From the NCBI RefSeq assembly GCF_024807145.1, contig NZ_JANUCA010000006.1, forward strand, positions 1 through 64,000: a DNA stretch of 64,000 nt, written 5' to 3'. Position 1 is the first letter of the stretch. The number at the start of each line of letters is the position of its first letter. The translations under genes and the position numbers were made by a program. Source of the DNA: Microbacterium sp. AK031. GTDB lineage: Bacteria > Actinomycetota > Actinomycetes > Actinomycetales > Microbacteriaceae. Below the pieces are notes generated by a model. The model was not told where the DNA came from, made no database searches, and was given only the letters and a program-made list of their open reading frames with translations. Of the stretch, positions 45,269-53,547 are shown in pieces.

Positions 45269-46603
45269 ATGACGATTATTACCGGGGTACGCGTCAGCGA
45301 CGTTCGATTCCCTACATCCGACGAGCTACACGGCTCCGACGCGATGAACAAAGATGGGGACTACTCCGCTGCGTATGTCGTGCTCGAGACGGACGACCCG
45401 ACACTGGCCGGCTACGGCTTCACTTTTACGATCGGACGAGGCAACGATGTGTGCGTCCTCGCCGCAGAGCGCCGTGCGGCGCCGCTGATCGGGCGGTCGG
45501 TGGCCGAGGTCATCGGCGATCTCGGCGGTGTGTACCGCGAGTTCAAGACCGACTCGCAGCTTCGCTGGCTCGGGCCCGAGAAGGGCGTGATCCACCTCGC
45601 CACGGCGGCTGTGATGAATGCCGTGTGGGACCTGGCCGCACGGGCGGCCGGGAAGCCGCTGTGGCGACTGCTGGCCGATATGTCGCCCGCCGAGCTCGTC
45701 TCGATCACCGACTTCCAGTACATCACCGACGCTCTCACTCCCGACGAGGCGTTGCGCATGCTCGAGGACATGGCTCCGACGCGCGCTGCCCGCGTCGCCG
45801 AGCTGGAGCGCACCGGGTACCCGTGCTACACGACGAGCGCGGGATGGCTGGGATTCGAAGACGACCGCCTCCGGACGCTGCTGAAAGAAGCCGTCGACGA
45901 CGGGTATCGGCACGTGAAGCTGAAGGTAGGAGCGGACATCGACGACGACATCCGGCGCTGCTCGATCGCGCGGGAGGTCATCGGGTGGGATGCCACGCTC
46001 ATGATCGACGCGAACCAGGTGTGGGATGTGCCGGAGGCCATCGAGTGGGTGCAGCGGTTGGCGGAGTTCAAACCGCTGTGGATCGAAGAGCCCACCAGCC
46101 CCGATGACGTGCTCGGCCACGCCGCCGTACGCCGCGCCGTCGCCCCCATCGGTGTCGCCACCGGTGAGCACGGCATGAACCGAGTGCTGTTCAAGCAGAT
46201 GTTCCAGGCCGAAGCGATCGATTTCTGCCAGCTCGACTCGGCCCGGCTGGCGAGCATCAACGAAATCCTCGCGGTGTACCTCATGGCCAAGAAGTTCGAC
46301 GTGCCGGTCTGCCCTCACGCAGGCGGCGTCGGTCTGTGCGAACTCGTCCAGCACCTGTCAGTGTTCGACTACGTCGCCGTCTCCGGAACCCTCGAGAACC
46401 GCGTCACCGAGTTCGTCGACCACCTCCACGAACACTTCGTCGACCCCTGCATCGTGGAGAACGGTGCCTACCGGCTCCCCTCGCAGCCCGGCTACAGCGC
46501 CCAGATGCACGCCGCCTCTGTCGCGGAGTACACCTACCCCGACGGACCGCGGTGGAGCGCCAGGCTTCAGGAGAGCCGGGAGATGGCGTCGCTCTCGTCG
46601 TGA
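45269..46603 (+). CDS. fucD: L-fuconate dehydratase (enolase superfamily)
   Basis: This 444-residue protein has the full L-fuconate dehydratase pattern: DVRFPTSDELHGSDAMN, DYSAAYVVLETD, GYGFTFTIGRGNDVC, HVKLKVGAD (KxK bases), IDANQVWDV (Asp), WIEEPTSPDD (Glu), GVATGEHGMNR (Glu) and CPHAGGVGLCE (His). The reaction is L-fuconate to 2-keto-3-deoxy-L-fuconate. Characterised FucD also dehydrates L-galactonate, whose product is L-KDGal. ACAGGAGTAGAG precedes the ATG. Its end overlaps the convergent FadR gene by 37 bp. Confidence 0.95.
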   Translation: MTIITGVRVSDVRFPTSDELHGSDAMNKDGDYSAAYVVLETDDPTLAGYGFTFTIGRGNDVCVLAAERRAAPLIGRSVAEVIGDLGGVYREFKTDSQLRWLGPEKGVIHLATAAVMNAVWDLAARAAGKPLWRLLADMSPAELVSITDFQYITDALTPDEALRMLEDMAPTRAARVAELERTGYPCYTTSAGWLGFEDDRLRTLLKEAVDDGYRHVKLKVGADIDDDIRRCSIAREVIGWDATLMIDANQVWDVPEAIEWVQRLAEFKPLWIEEPTSPDDVLGHAAVRRAVAPIGVATGEHGMNRVLFKQMFQAEAIDFCQLDSARLASINEILAVYLMAKKFDVPVCPHAGGVGLCELVQHLSVFDYVAVSGTLENRVTEFVDHLHEHFVDPCIVENGAYRLPSQPGYSAQMHAASVAEYTYPDGPRWSARLQESREMASLSS

Positions 46604-47307
46604 TCGATCAGGAAATCCTCGACGCCGAGCAAGTGGGCCGACATCCGTATTCGTGCGGCATCCGGGTCCCGCCGCCGCATCGCGGCGAAGATCGACATGT
46701 GATCGGCGTGCGTGCGAGCTTCCGCGCCCTCTTCGCTGATCGCACGCCAGAGTCGAGCTCGGATAGTGCGCCCGGCGAGCGCGTCAATCATTCCCTCGAG
46801 TGCGGGGTTGCCGGAGGCTCTCGCGATGAGGCGGTGGAAGGCGATGTCGGCCTCCATGAACGCTTCATGGTCGGCGGCCGGCTCGTCGAGCAGAGCACCG
46901 GCATCGCGCAGAAGCTTCGACGCCTCGGCCAGCGCGCCGTCGTCGATGTGCAGCGTCGCCTGGAAGACGGCTTCGGCCTCGAGCACCCGGCGGACCGCCT
47001 GCAGGTGGCGCACCCCGTCGGGGCTCTGCAGGTCGACGAGGAAGCTCATGGGGGCCAAAAGCAACCCGGGATCGAGAGAGGTGACGTACGTCCCGTCACC
47101 CTGCCTGGTTGCCAGGACGCCCATGATGCACAGGGCACGCACCCCCTCCCGCAGGGGCCCGCGCGAGACATCGAGCCGCTCCGCCAGATCCCGTTCGATC
47201 GGAAGGCGATCCCCTGGCCGAAGGTCGCCGGCCAGGATCATGCCCTTGATGCCGTCCACGACGACATCCGTCTGCGAGCGACTCGCGCGCACCGTTTCCT
47301 CAGTCAT
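46567..47307 (-). CDS. FadR/GntR-family regulator of the fuconate branch
   Basis: This 246-residue FadR-type protein has a winged helix (PIERDLAERLDVSRGPLREGV, RQGDGTYVTSL) and an FCD domain with DIAFHRLIARASGNPAL and RTHADHMSIFAAM metal ligands. The ATG at 47307 is 49 bp from the divergent lactonase start. It is embedded between fucD and the rest of the branch, so it probably senses fuconate or a related acid and controls the palindrome at 45185 and the 47308-47356 gap. Confidence 0.9.
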   Translation of the reverse strand: MTEETVRASRSQTDVVVDGIKGMILAGDLRPGDRLPIERDLAERLDVSRGPLREGVRALCIMGVLATRQGDGTYVTSLDPGLLLAPMSFLVDLQSPDGVRHLQAVRRVLEAEAVFQATLHIDDGALAEASKLLRDAGALLDEPAADHEAFMEADIAFHRLIARASGNPALEGMIDALAGRTIRARLWRAISEEGAEARTHADHMSIFAAMRRRDPDAARIRMSAHLLGVEDFLIDHDESDAISRLS

Positions 47308-47356
47308 CTGACCATTGTACGGTCGAGTCGGATCTCGACCGAGATTGGAGAACGTC

Positions 47357-48229
47357 ATGGTCATCGACGCCCATCAGCACATCTGGGACCCCGCACAGGC
47401 GTCGTACCCGTGGCTCACCCCTGACCTCCACCTCATCGACCGCGCCTTCGCACTCGATGAGGCACTTCCCCTGCATCGCGAGGTCGGGGTAAAAGGATGC
47501 GTCCTCGTCGAGGCGTCGGACGACCCCGATGACGCCCGGCTGATGGAGCGCGCGGCGGACGCCCACCCCGAGGTGCTCGGGATCGTGACGTACTCCCCCG
47601 TGTCGGACCCGGTCCAGCTCGCCCACGACCTGGATCCCACCACGCGCCACAACCGAGTGGTCGGTGTGCGCAATCTGATCCACCACCATCCGGACCCGGA
47701 CTGGATGCTGACGGAAGCCTTCGACGAGGGCCTCGGAATCCTGGAAGCCCTCGGGCTGCCGTTCGACGTCGTCGCGACCTCCTCGCGTCACCTGCGCAAC
47801 CTCACGACCGTGTCCGAAAGGCATCCGGGACTCCGACTCGTCGTCGATCATCTCGGTAAGCCCCCCGTGGGAGGAGACCTCGGCGAGTGGCGCAAGGCGA
47901 TTCGAACCGTCGCCGCGAACCCCCTCACCGCTGCGAAGCTGTCGGGCCTGTACAACGAATCACGCCCCGCTGCGTGGACGCCTGACGACCTGCAACCCAT
48001 CGTCGACCACGCGCTGGAGGTGTTCGGCCCCGAGCGCCTGATGTACGGCGGTGACTGGCCGATCTCGGTCCGCGCAGGCGGCTACCGCCGGGTATGGAAT
48101 GGCATCTCGCAGTGCCTCCTCCACCTCCGGGACGACGAGCGAGAGGCGGTGCTCTTTCAGACGGCGGCGGATGTGTACGGGCTGGCACCCCGAGCCCCAC
48201 GGAATGCCGTCGGAATGGACATCGGCTGA
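47357..48229 (+). CDS. L-fuconolactonase-like amidohydrolase
   Basis: This 290-residue amidohydrolase-2 protein has IDAHQHIWDPAQASYPWL, GVRNLIHHHPDPDWML, LVVDHLGKPPVGG, KLSGLYNE and [15 protein letters not shown]. It hydrolyses L-fucono- or L-galactonolactone made by the next gene's dehydrogenase. TTGGAGAAC precedes the ATG at 47357, and the stop shares one base with the AKR start (TGATG). It is a paralog of 33009-33893. Confidence 0.9.
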   Translation: MVIDAHQHIWDPAQASYPWLTPDLHLIDRAFALDEALPLHREVGVKGCVLVEASDDPDDARLMERAADAHPEVLGIVTYSPVSDPVQLAHDLDPTTRHNRVVGVRNLIHHHPDPDWMLTEAFDEGLGILEALGLPFDVVATSSRHLRNLTTVSERHPGLRLVVDHLGKPPVGGDLGEWRKAIRTVAANPLTAAKLSGLYNESRPAAWTPDDLQPIVDHALEVFGPERLMYGGDWPISVRAGGYRRVWNGISQCLLHLRDDEREAVLFQTAADVYGLAPRAPRNAVGMDIG

Positions 48230-49194
48230 TGGGCGGCACGAACGAGACCGTCCAGCGGATCACGCGGCTCGGCCTGGGCCTGTCCCAACTCGGGAACATG
48301 GGACGCGTAACCACCGACGCCGAGGCGGAGGGGGCGGTGCGCACCTCATGGGATGCCGGCGTGCGCTACTACGACACAGCGCCCCACTACGGCCTCGGGC
48401 TTTCTGAAGCGCGCGCCGGCCGCATCCTCAGTGAGTTCCCGCGCGAGGAGTATCTTCTCTCGACGAAGGTCGGTCGGCTTCTCGAACCTTCCCCCGAGAC
48501 GGCGCACCGCAGAGACGACGAAGGGTTCGCCGTCCCGGCCGGCCTTCGCCGTGTGCGGGACTACTCCCGTGACGGTATCCGTCGGAGCCTCGAGTCGAGC
48601 CTCATGCGGCTCGGCACCGATCGCGTCGACATCCTCTACCTCCACGATCCGGAGGGCCACGAGCGTGACGCCCTTGACAACGCGATCCCTGCTATGGCCG
48701 CGCTCCGCGACGAGGGCACCGTGGGAGCCATCGGCCTCGGCACCAAGGACGCGCGCACGGCGGCGGAACTGACACGTTCGGGAGCCCTCGACCTGGTGAT
48801 GATCGCCGGGCGGTTCACGCTTCTGGACGACAGCGCGCGCGACCGGCTGTTCCCCGCTGCTGCCGAGACCGCGACGTCGATCGTCGCGGCCGGCGTGTAC
48901 AACTCCGGTCTGCTCAGTCGAGCCCGCCCCGCCGCCGATGGGCAGTTCGAATATGGTCCGGCGCCCACGTCGATGATCGAACGAGCGAACCGGATCGCCG
49001 ATGTCTGCGAGCATTTCGACGTGGACCTCCCTACCGCGGCCGTGGCGTACTGTCTGCGGGACCCGCAGGTGATCTCTGTTGTCCTGGGCGCGCGCAACGG
49101 TTCACAAGCGCAGAGCAATGTGCAGCGGTGCGCCCGGGACGTACCCGAGGCACTGTGGGACGAGCTGCGCGCCCGGCACCTCATCGACATATGA
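48229..49194 (+). CDS. aldo/keto reductase, L-fucose (D-threo-aldose) 1-dehydrogenase
   Basis: This 321-residue AKR has LGLGLSQLGNMGR, YYDTAPHYGLGLSEARAG (Asp/Tyr), LLSTKVGRLLEP (Lys), DILYLHDPEGHERDAL (His) and VYNSGLLSRARP. This pattern is that of the L-fucose/pyridoxal 4-dehydrogenase AKR group. It oxidises L-fucose or L-galactose at C1 to the lactone for the adjacent lactonase. Translational coupling with the lactonase supports this. Confidence 0.9.
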   Translation: MGGTNETVQRITRLGLGLSQLGNMGRVTTDAEAEGAVRTSWDAGVRYYDTAPHYGLGLSEARAGRILSEFPREEYLLSTKVGRLLEPSPETAHRRDDEGFAVPAGLRRVRDYSRDGIRRSLESSLMRLGTDRVDILYLHDPEGHERDALDNAIPAMAALRDEGTVGAIGLGTKDARTAAELTRSGALDLVMIAGRFTLLDDSARDRLFPAAAETATSIVAAGVYNSGLLSRARPAADGQFEYGPAPTSMIERANRIADVCEHFDVDLPTAAVAYCLRDPQVISVVLGARNGSQAQSNVQRCARDVPEALWDELRARHLIDI

Positions 49195-49211
49195 CCAATG
49201 GGAGGGGACCG

Positions 49212-49541
49212 ATGAACACCCGCCGCATCGCCGCCGTGATCCAGCTCGACCCGGACCGCATCGACGAGTACGAGCGCTACCACCGTGAGGTCTGGCCGGG
49301 TGTGCTCCGTCGACTGACCGAGAGTCACATGTCGAACTACTCGATCTTCCGCCACGGGACGACTCTCTTCAGCTACCTCGAGTACATAGGCGACGACTAC
49401 GACGCCGACATGGCGGCGATTGCCGCCGACCCGGAAACGCAGCGGTGGTGGGAGATCATGAACCCCATGCAGCAGCCGTTCATCGAGCGCGCTGAGGGTG
49501 AGTGGTGGATGGCCCTCCCCGAGGTGTTCCACCTCGATTGA
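49212..49541 (+). CDS. L-fucose/L-rhamnose mutarotase (RhaM/DUF718 family)
   Basis: This 109-residue dimeric alpha/beta-barrel protein has YHREVWPGVLRRL (catalytic His), SNYSIFRHGTTLFSYLEY and WWEIMNPMQQPF. It interconverts alpha and beta anomers of 6-deoxy-L-sugars or L-sugars and so speeds dehydrogenase access after GH29 release. GGAGGGG lies before the ATG at 49212. It is the last gene of the lactonase-AKR-mutarotase operon. Confidence 0.9.
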   Translation: MNTRRIAAVIQLDPDRIDEYERYHREVWPGVLRRLTESHMSNYSIFRHGTTLFSYLEYIGDDYDADMAAIAADPETQRWWEIMNPMQQPFIERAEGEWWMALPEVFHLD

Positions 49542-50096
49542 GCCATATCCCATGCCGAGCGGGTAGAAGCGCTCTGGAGGGAGAATCCTCCACCAACCGG
49601 TTCAGCAGCATGGCCGGAGCACCACCAGCGAGACAGCTCTCACGGATTCGCACGGTGGTCGACGGTGTTGAATCTGCGGCGATATGAGCGTCGATGCGAC
49701 GTTACCGCGAGGTGAGCTCGGTCGGAGTTGCAGGCACCGGGTCGGTAGGGCCTGGCGCTCCGGCACGAGCGCGTCACCGCGATCTCGAGTCAAGTGGTGC
49801 GATATGACCGGCCCCTTCGGATCCTCCGTCGATTCGGACAGACTTCGCTGATCGTCCACGACTGGGAAAGACGCTGACAGACTGGACGGCACCGCGTTCT
49901 TCTGCATCATCGCCGCCGGGAGCGCGGGACGCAATCTGCCTGCAACCGCCCGTCGCAGATCGGAAGACGGACGAGTCGTGGACGAATCCTCCTCAAGCAG
50001 CGCTGCACGGACGATGCGTCGAGGGTCATACTGTCGTGGATCGCGAGAGCGCCAGTCGACGTCGTCGAAGTCCGATTCCAGGTTCTCTGAACAGGG
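49542..50096. other. gene-poor intergenic stretch
   Basis: Between the mutarotase stop and the importer 3 terminator I find no supported gene in either strand. The open frames have no family motifs or ribosome sites. An AACCGGTT at 49595-49602 lacks the flanks of the LacI-type operator. The stretch could hold decayed mobile DNA. Confidence 0.5.
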
Positions 50097-50132
50097 CTGG
50101 CCCTGGGCACAGCGACGGGCGCCCAGGGCCAG
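50097..50132 (-). terminator. terminator of importer 3 operon
   Basis: CTGGCCCTGGGC (50097-50108) pairs perfectly with GCCCAGGGCCAG (50121-50132) around a 12-base loop. It starts 10 bp after the binding-protein stop at 50143 on the minus strand. Confidence 0.85.
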
Positions 50133-50142
50133 ACAGATGCGG

Positions 50143-51507
50143 TTACTCGTTGACGCTGAACCCCTGGTCTATGCCGTAGGCGACGTTCTCCTCCTGCCAG
50201 GCGATCAGACCATCGTTGATCTCGTCCCCGTCGAGGAAGACCTGGCCGACGGTGTCTGCGTAGATCGAGTTGGCGTACGCCTGCCACGGCAGGTACTGCC
50301 ACCCGGCAGGCACGCTCTCCGCTGCCGCGGCGAGGACTTCATTCACCTTCTGGCCGCCGAAGTACTCCGATTCGGTCTCAAGGAAGGCGGGGTCCTCGAG
50401 CTGAGCCCGCGTCGTCGGGAAGCCGCCCGATTTCATCACAATCCCCACGGAGGTGTCGCTTGTGTTCAACCAGCGGAGGAAGGCCGCCGCGAGCGCCTTG
50501 TTCTCGCTCACCTCGAGGACGGCCTGCCCGCTCCCCCCTTGTTCGGCACTCACGGGGTCACCACCGTCGTATGTCGGCATGGGTGCGACTCGCCAGTCTC
50601 CCGCGCCCTCAGGCGCGGCGCCCGACAGCAGGCCGGCAAACCACCCACCGGCGACGACCGTCGCGATCGTCCCGTCACTCAGTGCTTTGCCCCACTCCTC
50701 CGTACCGCCCGGGATCATCGCAAGCTCGTCAGCCTGCAGCAGCTGTGTCCACATGTCCGCCCAGCGCTGCGAGCCCTCGTCCTGAAGGTCGATGCTCACG
50801 CTCTCGCCCTCGGCGGCGAACGGCTGCCCCCCGGCCTGCCAGATCATGCCGAGACCCAGCCCGGAATAGCCGCCATCATCATTGGTGATAAAGGAGCCGT
50901 CCTCCTTGAGCGCCGCAGCCGCCGCCAGATAGTCATCCCACGTGGCAGGCACATCCAGGCCCGCCTCGTCGAATACTCGGGCGTTGTAGAACATCGCCAT
51001 CGGACCCGAATCTTGCGGCAACCCTCGCAGAACGCCGTCAGCAGAGACCTGGCTCCACGTCGATGCGGTGAAATCATCCTCGAGTTCGCCCATCCCCAGT
51101 GCGGAGAGATCTGCGAGCTGACCCGGCAGCACGAACTGCGGGAAGGACTGGTACTCGAGTTGCACCGCGTCGGGTGCGCCGTTACCCGCCGTGATCGCGT
51201 TCTGCAACTTCACATTGTGGTCCCCGGCAGAGGTGGTGTTGACGAAGTCGACCGTGACATTCGGGTATTCCGCTTCGAACGCATCGACCTGCTCCTGAGT
51301 CCACGGGGCCCACCCCCAGTAGGTGATCTTGCCGCCCTCTTCGAGCGCGGCATCGAGCTGTGACATGTCCGCCGCCTCGTCGGACGAGGATCCATTCCCA
51401 CCTGCGGCGCCGTCTTCGGCCGCGCAGGCTGCGACTCCGCCCATCACCAGTGCCGCCGCCGCTACCGCGCCGAGCGTCCGCGCTGTTCGCTTCATCCTGA
51501 CATACAT
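50143..51507 (-). CDS. sugar ABC importer lipoprotein binding protein, system 3
   Basis: This 454-residue binding lipoprotein has the signal MKRTARTLGAVAAAALVMGG and lipobox GVAACAAEDG. The mature protein has ITYWGWAPWTQEQVDAFEAE, LPQDSGPMAMFYNARVFDEAG and WDDYLAAAAALK. I use the ATG at 51507 (MYVRMKRTA), with AGGA 11 bases before it. The ATG at 51495 is the alternative. It is the last gene after its two permeases, the reverse of the usual order. Confidence 0.9.
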   Translation of the reverse strand: MYVRMKRTARTLGAVAAAALVMGGVAACAAEDGAAGGNGSSSDEAADMSQLDAALEEGGKITYWGWAPWTQEQVDAFEAEYPNVTVDFVNTTSAGDHNVKLQNAITAGNGAPDAVQLEYQSFPQFVLPGQLADLSALGMGELEDDFTASTWSQVSADGVLRGLPQDSGPMAMFYNARVFDEAGLDVPATWDDYLAAAAALKEDGSFITNDDGGYSGLGLGMIWQAGGQPFAAEGESVSIDLQDEGSQRWADMWTQLLQADELAMIPGGTEEWGKALSDGTIATVVAGGWFAGLLSGAAPEGAGDWRVAPMPTYDGGDPVSAEQGGSGQAVLEVSENKALAAAFLRWLNTSDTSVGIVMKSGGFPTTRAQLEDPAFLETESEYFGGQKVNEVLAAAAESVPAGWQYLPWQAYANSIYADTVGQVFLDGDEINDGLIAWQEENVAYGIDQGFSVNE

Positions 51508-51565
51508 ATCGCTGTGTGTCCTTTCACTCTGAGGGGAGGGGGCTGATCGAGCAGTGTCCCCTTCG

Positions 51566-52492
51566 TCACTGCTTGACCCCGCCGGCGCCGAGATCGGACT
51601 GCCAGTAGCGCTGGAGGAACAGAAATGCTGCGATGATCGGTGCAATCGTCAAGAGAGAGCCAGTGATGACGAGGTTGAAGATCGGATCCGCGCCTGACCC
51701 GACACCCTGCGCATTCCACTGCTGCAACCCGATTGTCAGTGGAAACAATGCCGGATCGCTGAGCATGATCAGCGGGAGGAAGTAGTTGTTCCACGTCGCG
51801 ACGACCGCGAACAGTGCGGCTGTCACGATCCCGGGGACCAGCATGCGCACCGAGATCGTGAAGAAGGTGCGCACTTCTCCCGCGCCATCCACTCGAGCCG
51901 CCTCGAGAATCTCGTTCGGGATCGCATCGGCGGCGTATACCCAGATGAGGTACAGCCCGAACGGCGCTACCAAAGAGGGGATGATGACTGCCCAGATCGT
52001 GTTGGTCAGGCCCACCGCGCTGAACATGAGGAATGTGGGGACGGCAAGCGCTGTCCCTGGGACGGCGATCGCGCCGAGAATGACGGCGAAAACCAGCTTC
52101 TTGCCCGGGAACCGGAACTTCGCGAGCCCGTAGCCTCCGAGCGTTGCCAGGATGGTGGCACCCCCTGCGCCCAGGACGACGTAGAGGACGGTGTTCCCGA
52201 ACCACCTCAGGAAGATGCCGTCGTCGTAGACAAGCGTCGCCGCGATGTTGTCGAAGAAAGCGAACGGTCCGGAGAACCACAATCCGAAGGACGTGATCAG
52301 CTCGGTCTGCGTCTTCGTCGAGCTGATCAGCAACCACGCCAGCGGGAGCAAGGAGTACAGAATCGTAAGGCCCATCGCCACGCTGAGCACGAGCGAGGAG
52401 CGTCGGCGCGGCCGGTCACTCTGACGCAGTCGCGCGCGCGCTCCCCTCGTGGTGATCGCGCGCGTGGACTCGTCGATCGCTGAAGACGTCAT
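51566..52492 (-). CDS. CUT1 ABC importer permease (MalG-like), system 3
   Basis: This 308-residue permease has the first segment SLVLSVAMGLTILYSLLPLA, the EAA loop EAARVDGAGEVRTFFTISVRML, and the end LFLQRYWQSDLGAGGVKQ. The ATG at 52492 overlaps the preceding permease stop (ATGA). It shares the QSDLGAGGVK-type ending seen in other MalG-like subunits here. Confidence 0.92.
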   Translation of the reverse strand: MTSSAIDESTRAITTRGARARLRQSDRPRRRSSLVLSVAMGLTILYSLLPLAWLLISSTKTQTELITSFGLWFSGPFAFFDNIAATLVYDDGIFLRWFGNTVLYVVLGAGGATILATLGGYGLAKFRFPGKKLVFAVILGAIAVPGTALAVPTFLMFSAVGLTNTIWAVIIPSLVAPFGLYLIWVYAADAIPNEILEAARVDGAGEVRTFFTISVRMLVPGIVTAALFAVVATWNNYFLPLIMLSDPALFPLTIGLQQWNAQGVGSGADPIFNLVITGSLLTIAPIIAAFLFLQRYWQSDLGAGGVKQ

Positions 52493-53457
52493 GACCGCAG
52501 CGCCTCCTTCGCGCCGCGCAGTTGCACGACGTAGGCGATCACGGCTGTGATGATCCCCATGATGATGGCGACCGTGGCCGCGTAATTGAACTGCTGACCG
52601 ACAAAGCTCAAGTTGTACGCGTACATGTTCGGCGTGAAGAAACTCGAGATCAGCGTGGGAACGAGTGTCTGGAGGATGTTCGGCTCGTTGAACAGCTGGA
52701 AGCTGCCGATGATCGAGAAGATCGTCGCGATCACCAACGCCCCCCTGAGGGCGGGGAGCTTGATGCTCCAGGCGACCCGCACCGGTCCTGCGCCGTCGAT
52801 CGCGGCCGCCTCGTACAAATCGCTGGGGATCGTGCGCAGCGCGGAGTAGAAGATGAGCATGTTGTATCCCATGAACTCCCACGTCAGGATGTTCCCGATG
52901 GCCGGGAGGATCCAGGCTTGAGACAACGGATCCAGCAGCGGTGCGCCGAGCACCTCGTTGACGTTGCCGGTGAGTCCATACCGCTCGCTGTAGATGAAGC
53001 CCCACATGAGCACGGCGACCACCCCGGGAACGGCGTAGGGAAGAAAGATCCCGATGCGGTAGAAGCGCGCACCCGCCAGACGTCCACTGTCGATCGCCAG
53101 CGCCGCGAACACCGCAACCGCGAGCATGATCGGCACCTGCACCAGGAGGACGAGAAGCACCCGTCCCAATCCTCTCCAAAGCTTCTCGTCTGCGAAAGCG
53201 CGAGCGTAGTTGTCGAGCCCCACAAACGCAGTCCCGCCGATGAGCTGCGTCTTGAACAGGCTCAGGTAGACCGCGTACAGCAATGGCGCGATGAACACCA
53301 GGGCGAACACGATGAGAAACGGTGCGAGAAACCCGAGTCCGGCTCGAGCCTGGGAGCGTTCGATTCGCCCGCGTCCACGTCGCGAAGGCGGCTCACGGCG
53401 AGTCGTTGATGGCTCGCGCGGGGGCGATTGGTGAATCGTCGGCATTGACCGTCCCAT
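52489..53457 (-). CDS. CUT1 ABC importer permease (MalF-like), system 3
   Basis: This permease of 322 residues (318 if the ATG at 53445 is used) has a basic N-tail, the segment LGFLAPFLIVFALVFIAPLLY and the EAA loop EAAAIDGAGPVRVAWSIKLPA. It is the first gene of its operon. The start lies right at an AAACCGGTTT box (53462) with a second TATCAGATA box 20 bp further, so initiation is probably under two regulators. GGGACGG before 53445 makes that ATG a serious alternative. Confidence 0.9.
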   Translation of the reverse strand: MGRSMPTIHQSPPREPSTTRREPPSRRGRGRIERSQARAGLGFLAPFLIVFALVFIAPLLYAVYLSLFKTQLIGGTAFVGLDNYARAFADEKLWRGLGRVLLVLLVQVPIMLAVAVFAALAIDSGRLAGARFYRIGIFLPYAVPGVVAVLMWGFIYSERYGLTGNVNEVLGAPLLDPLSQAWILPAIGNILTWEFMGYNMLIFYSALRTIPSDLYEAAAIDGAGPVRVAWSIKLPALRGALVIATIFSIIGSFQLFNEPNILQTLVPTLISSFFTPNMYAYNLSFVGQQFNYAATVAIIMGIITAVIAYVVQLRGAKEALRS

Positions 53458-53461
53458 CGTT

Positions 53462-53488
53462 AAACCGGTTTCCCTAACATATCAGATA
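53462..53488. promoter_or_regulatory. LacI-type box (site 3 of 5) plus TATCAGATA box
   Basis: AAACCGGTTT (53462-53471) and TATCAGATA (53480-53488, flanks CATATCAGATACC) lie side by side upstream of importer 3. The first matches the AHG regulon boxes and the second the galactonate-operon boxes at 6347 and 6412. Importer 3 therefore appears to answer to both signals. Confidence 0.75.
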
Positions 53489-53547
53489 CCCTTGGAGGAC
53501 GTCGCTCCACTTGAACGAGCGGCGGGGCGACGACTTCTTCGACGGTG

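Noticed and set aside
49212-49541. Dedicated L-rhamnose pathway
   Set aside because: The mutarotase family also serves L-fucose, and no rhamnose isomerase, kinase or rhamnonate-specific dehydratase is present, while fucD is.
49595-49602. AACCGGTT as a sixth LacI box
   Set aside because: Its flanks (CACC before, CAGC after) lack the A-run and CCCT of the five accepted boxes, and no gene start follows closely.
49978-51363. 461-codon plus-strand open frame
   Set aside because: It is antisense to the importer 3 binding protein, with no motifs or ribosome site.
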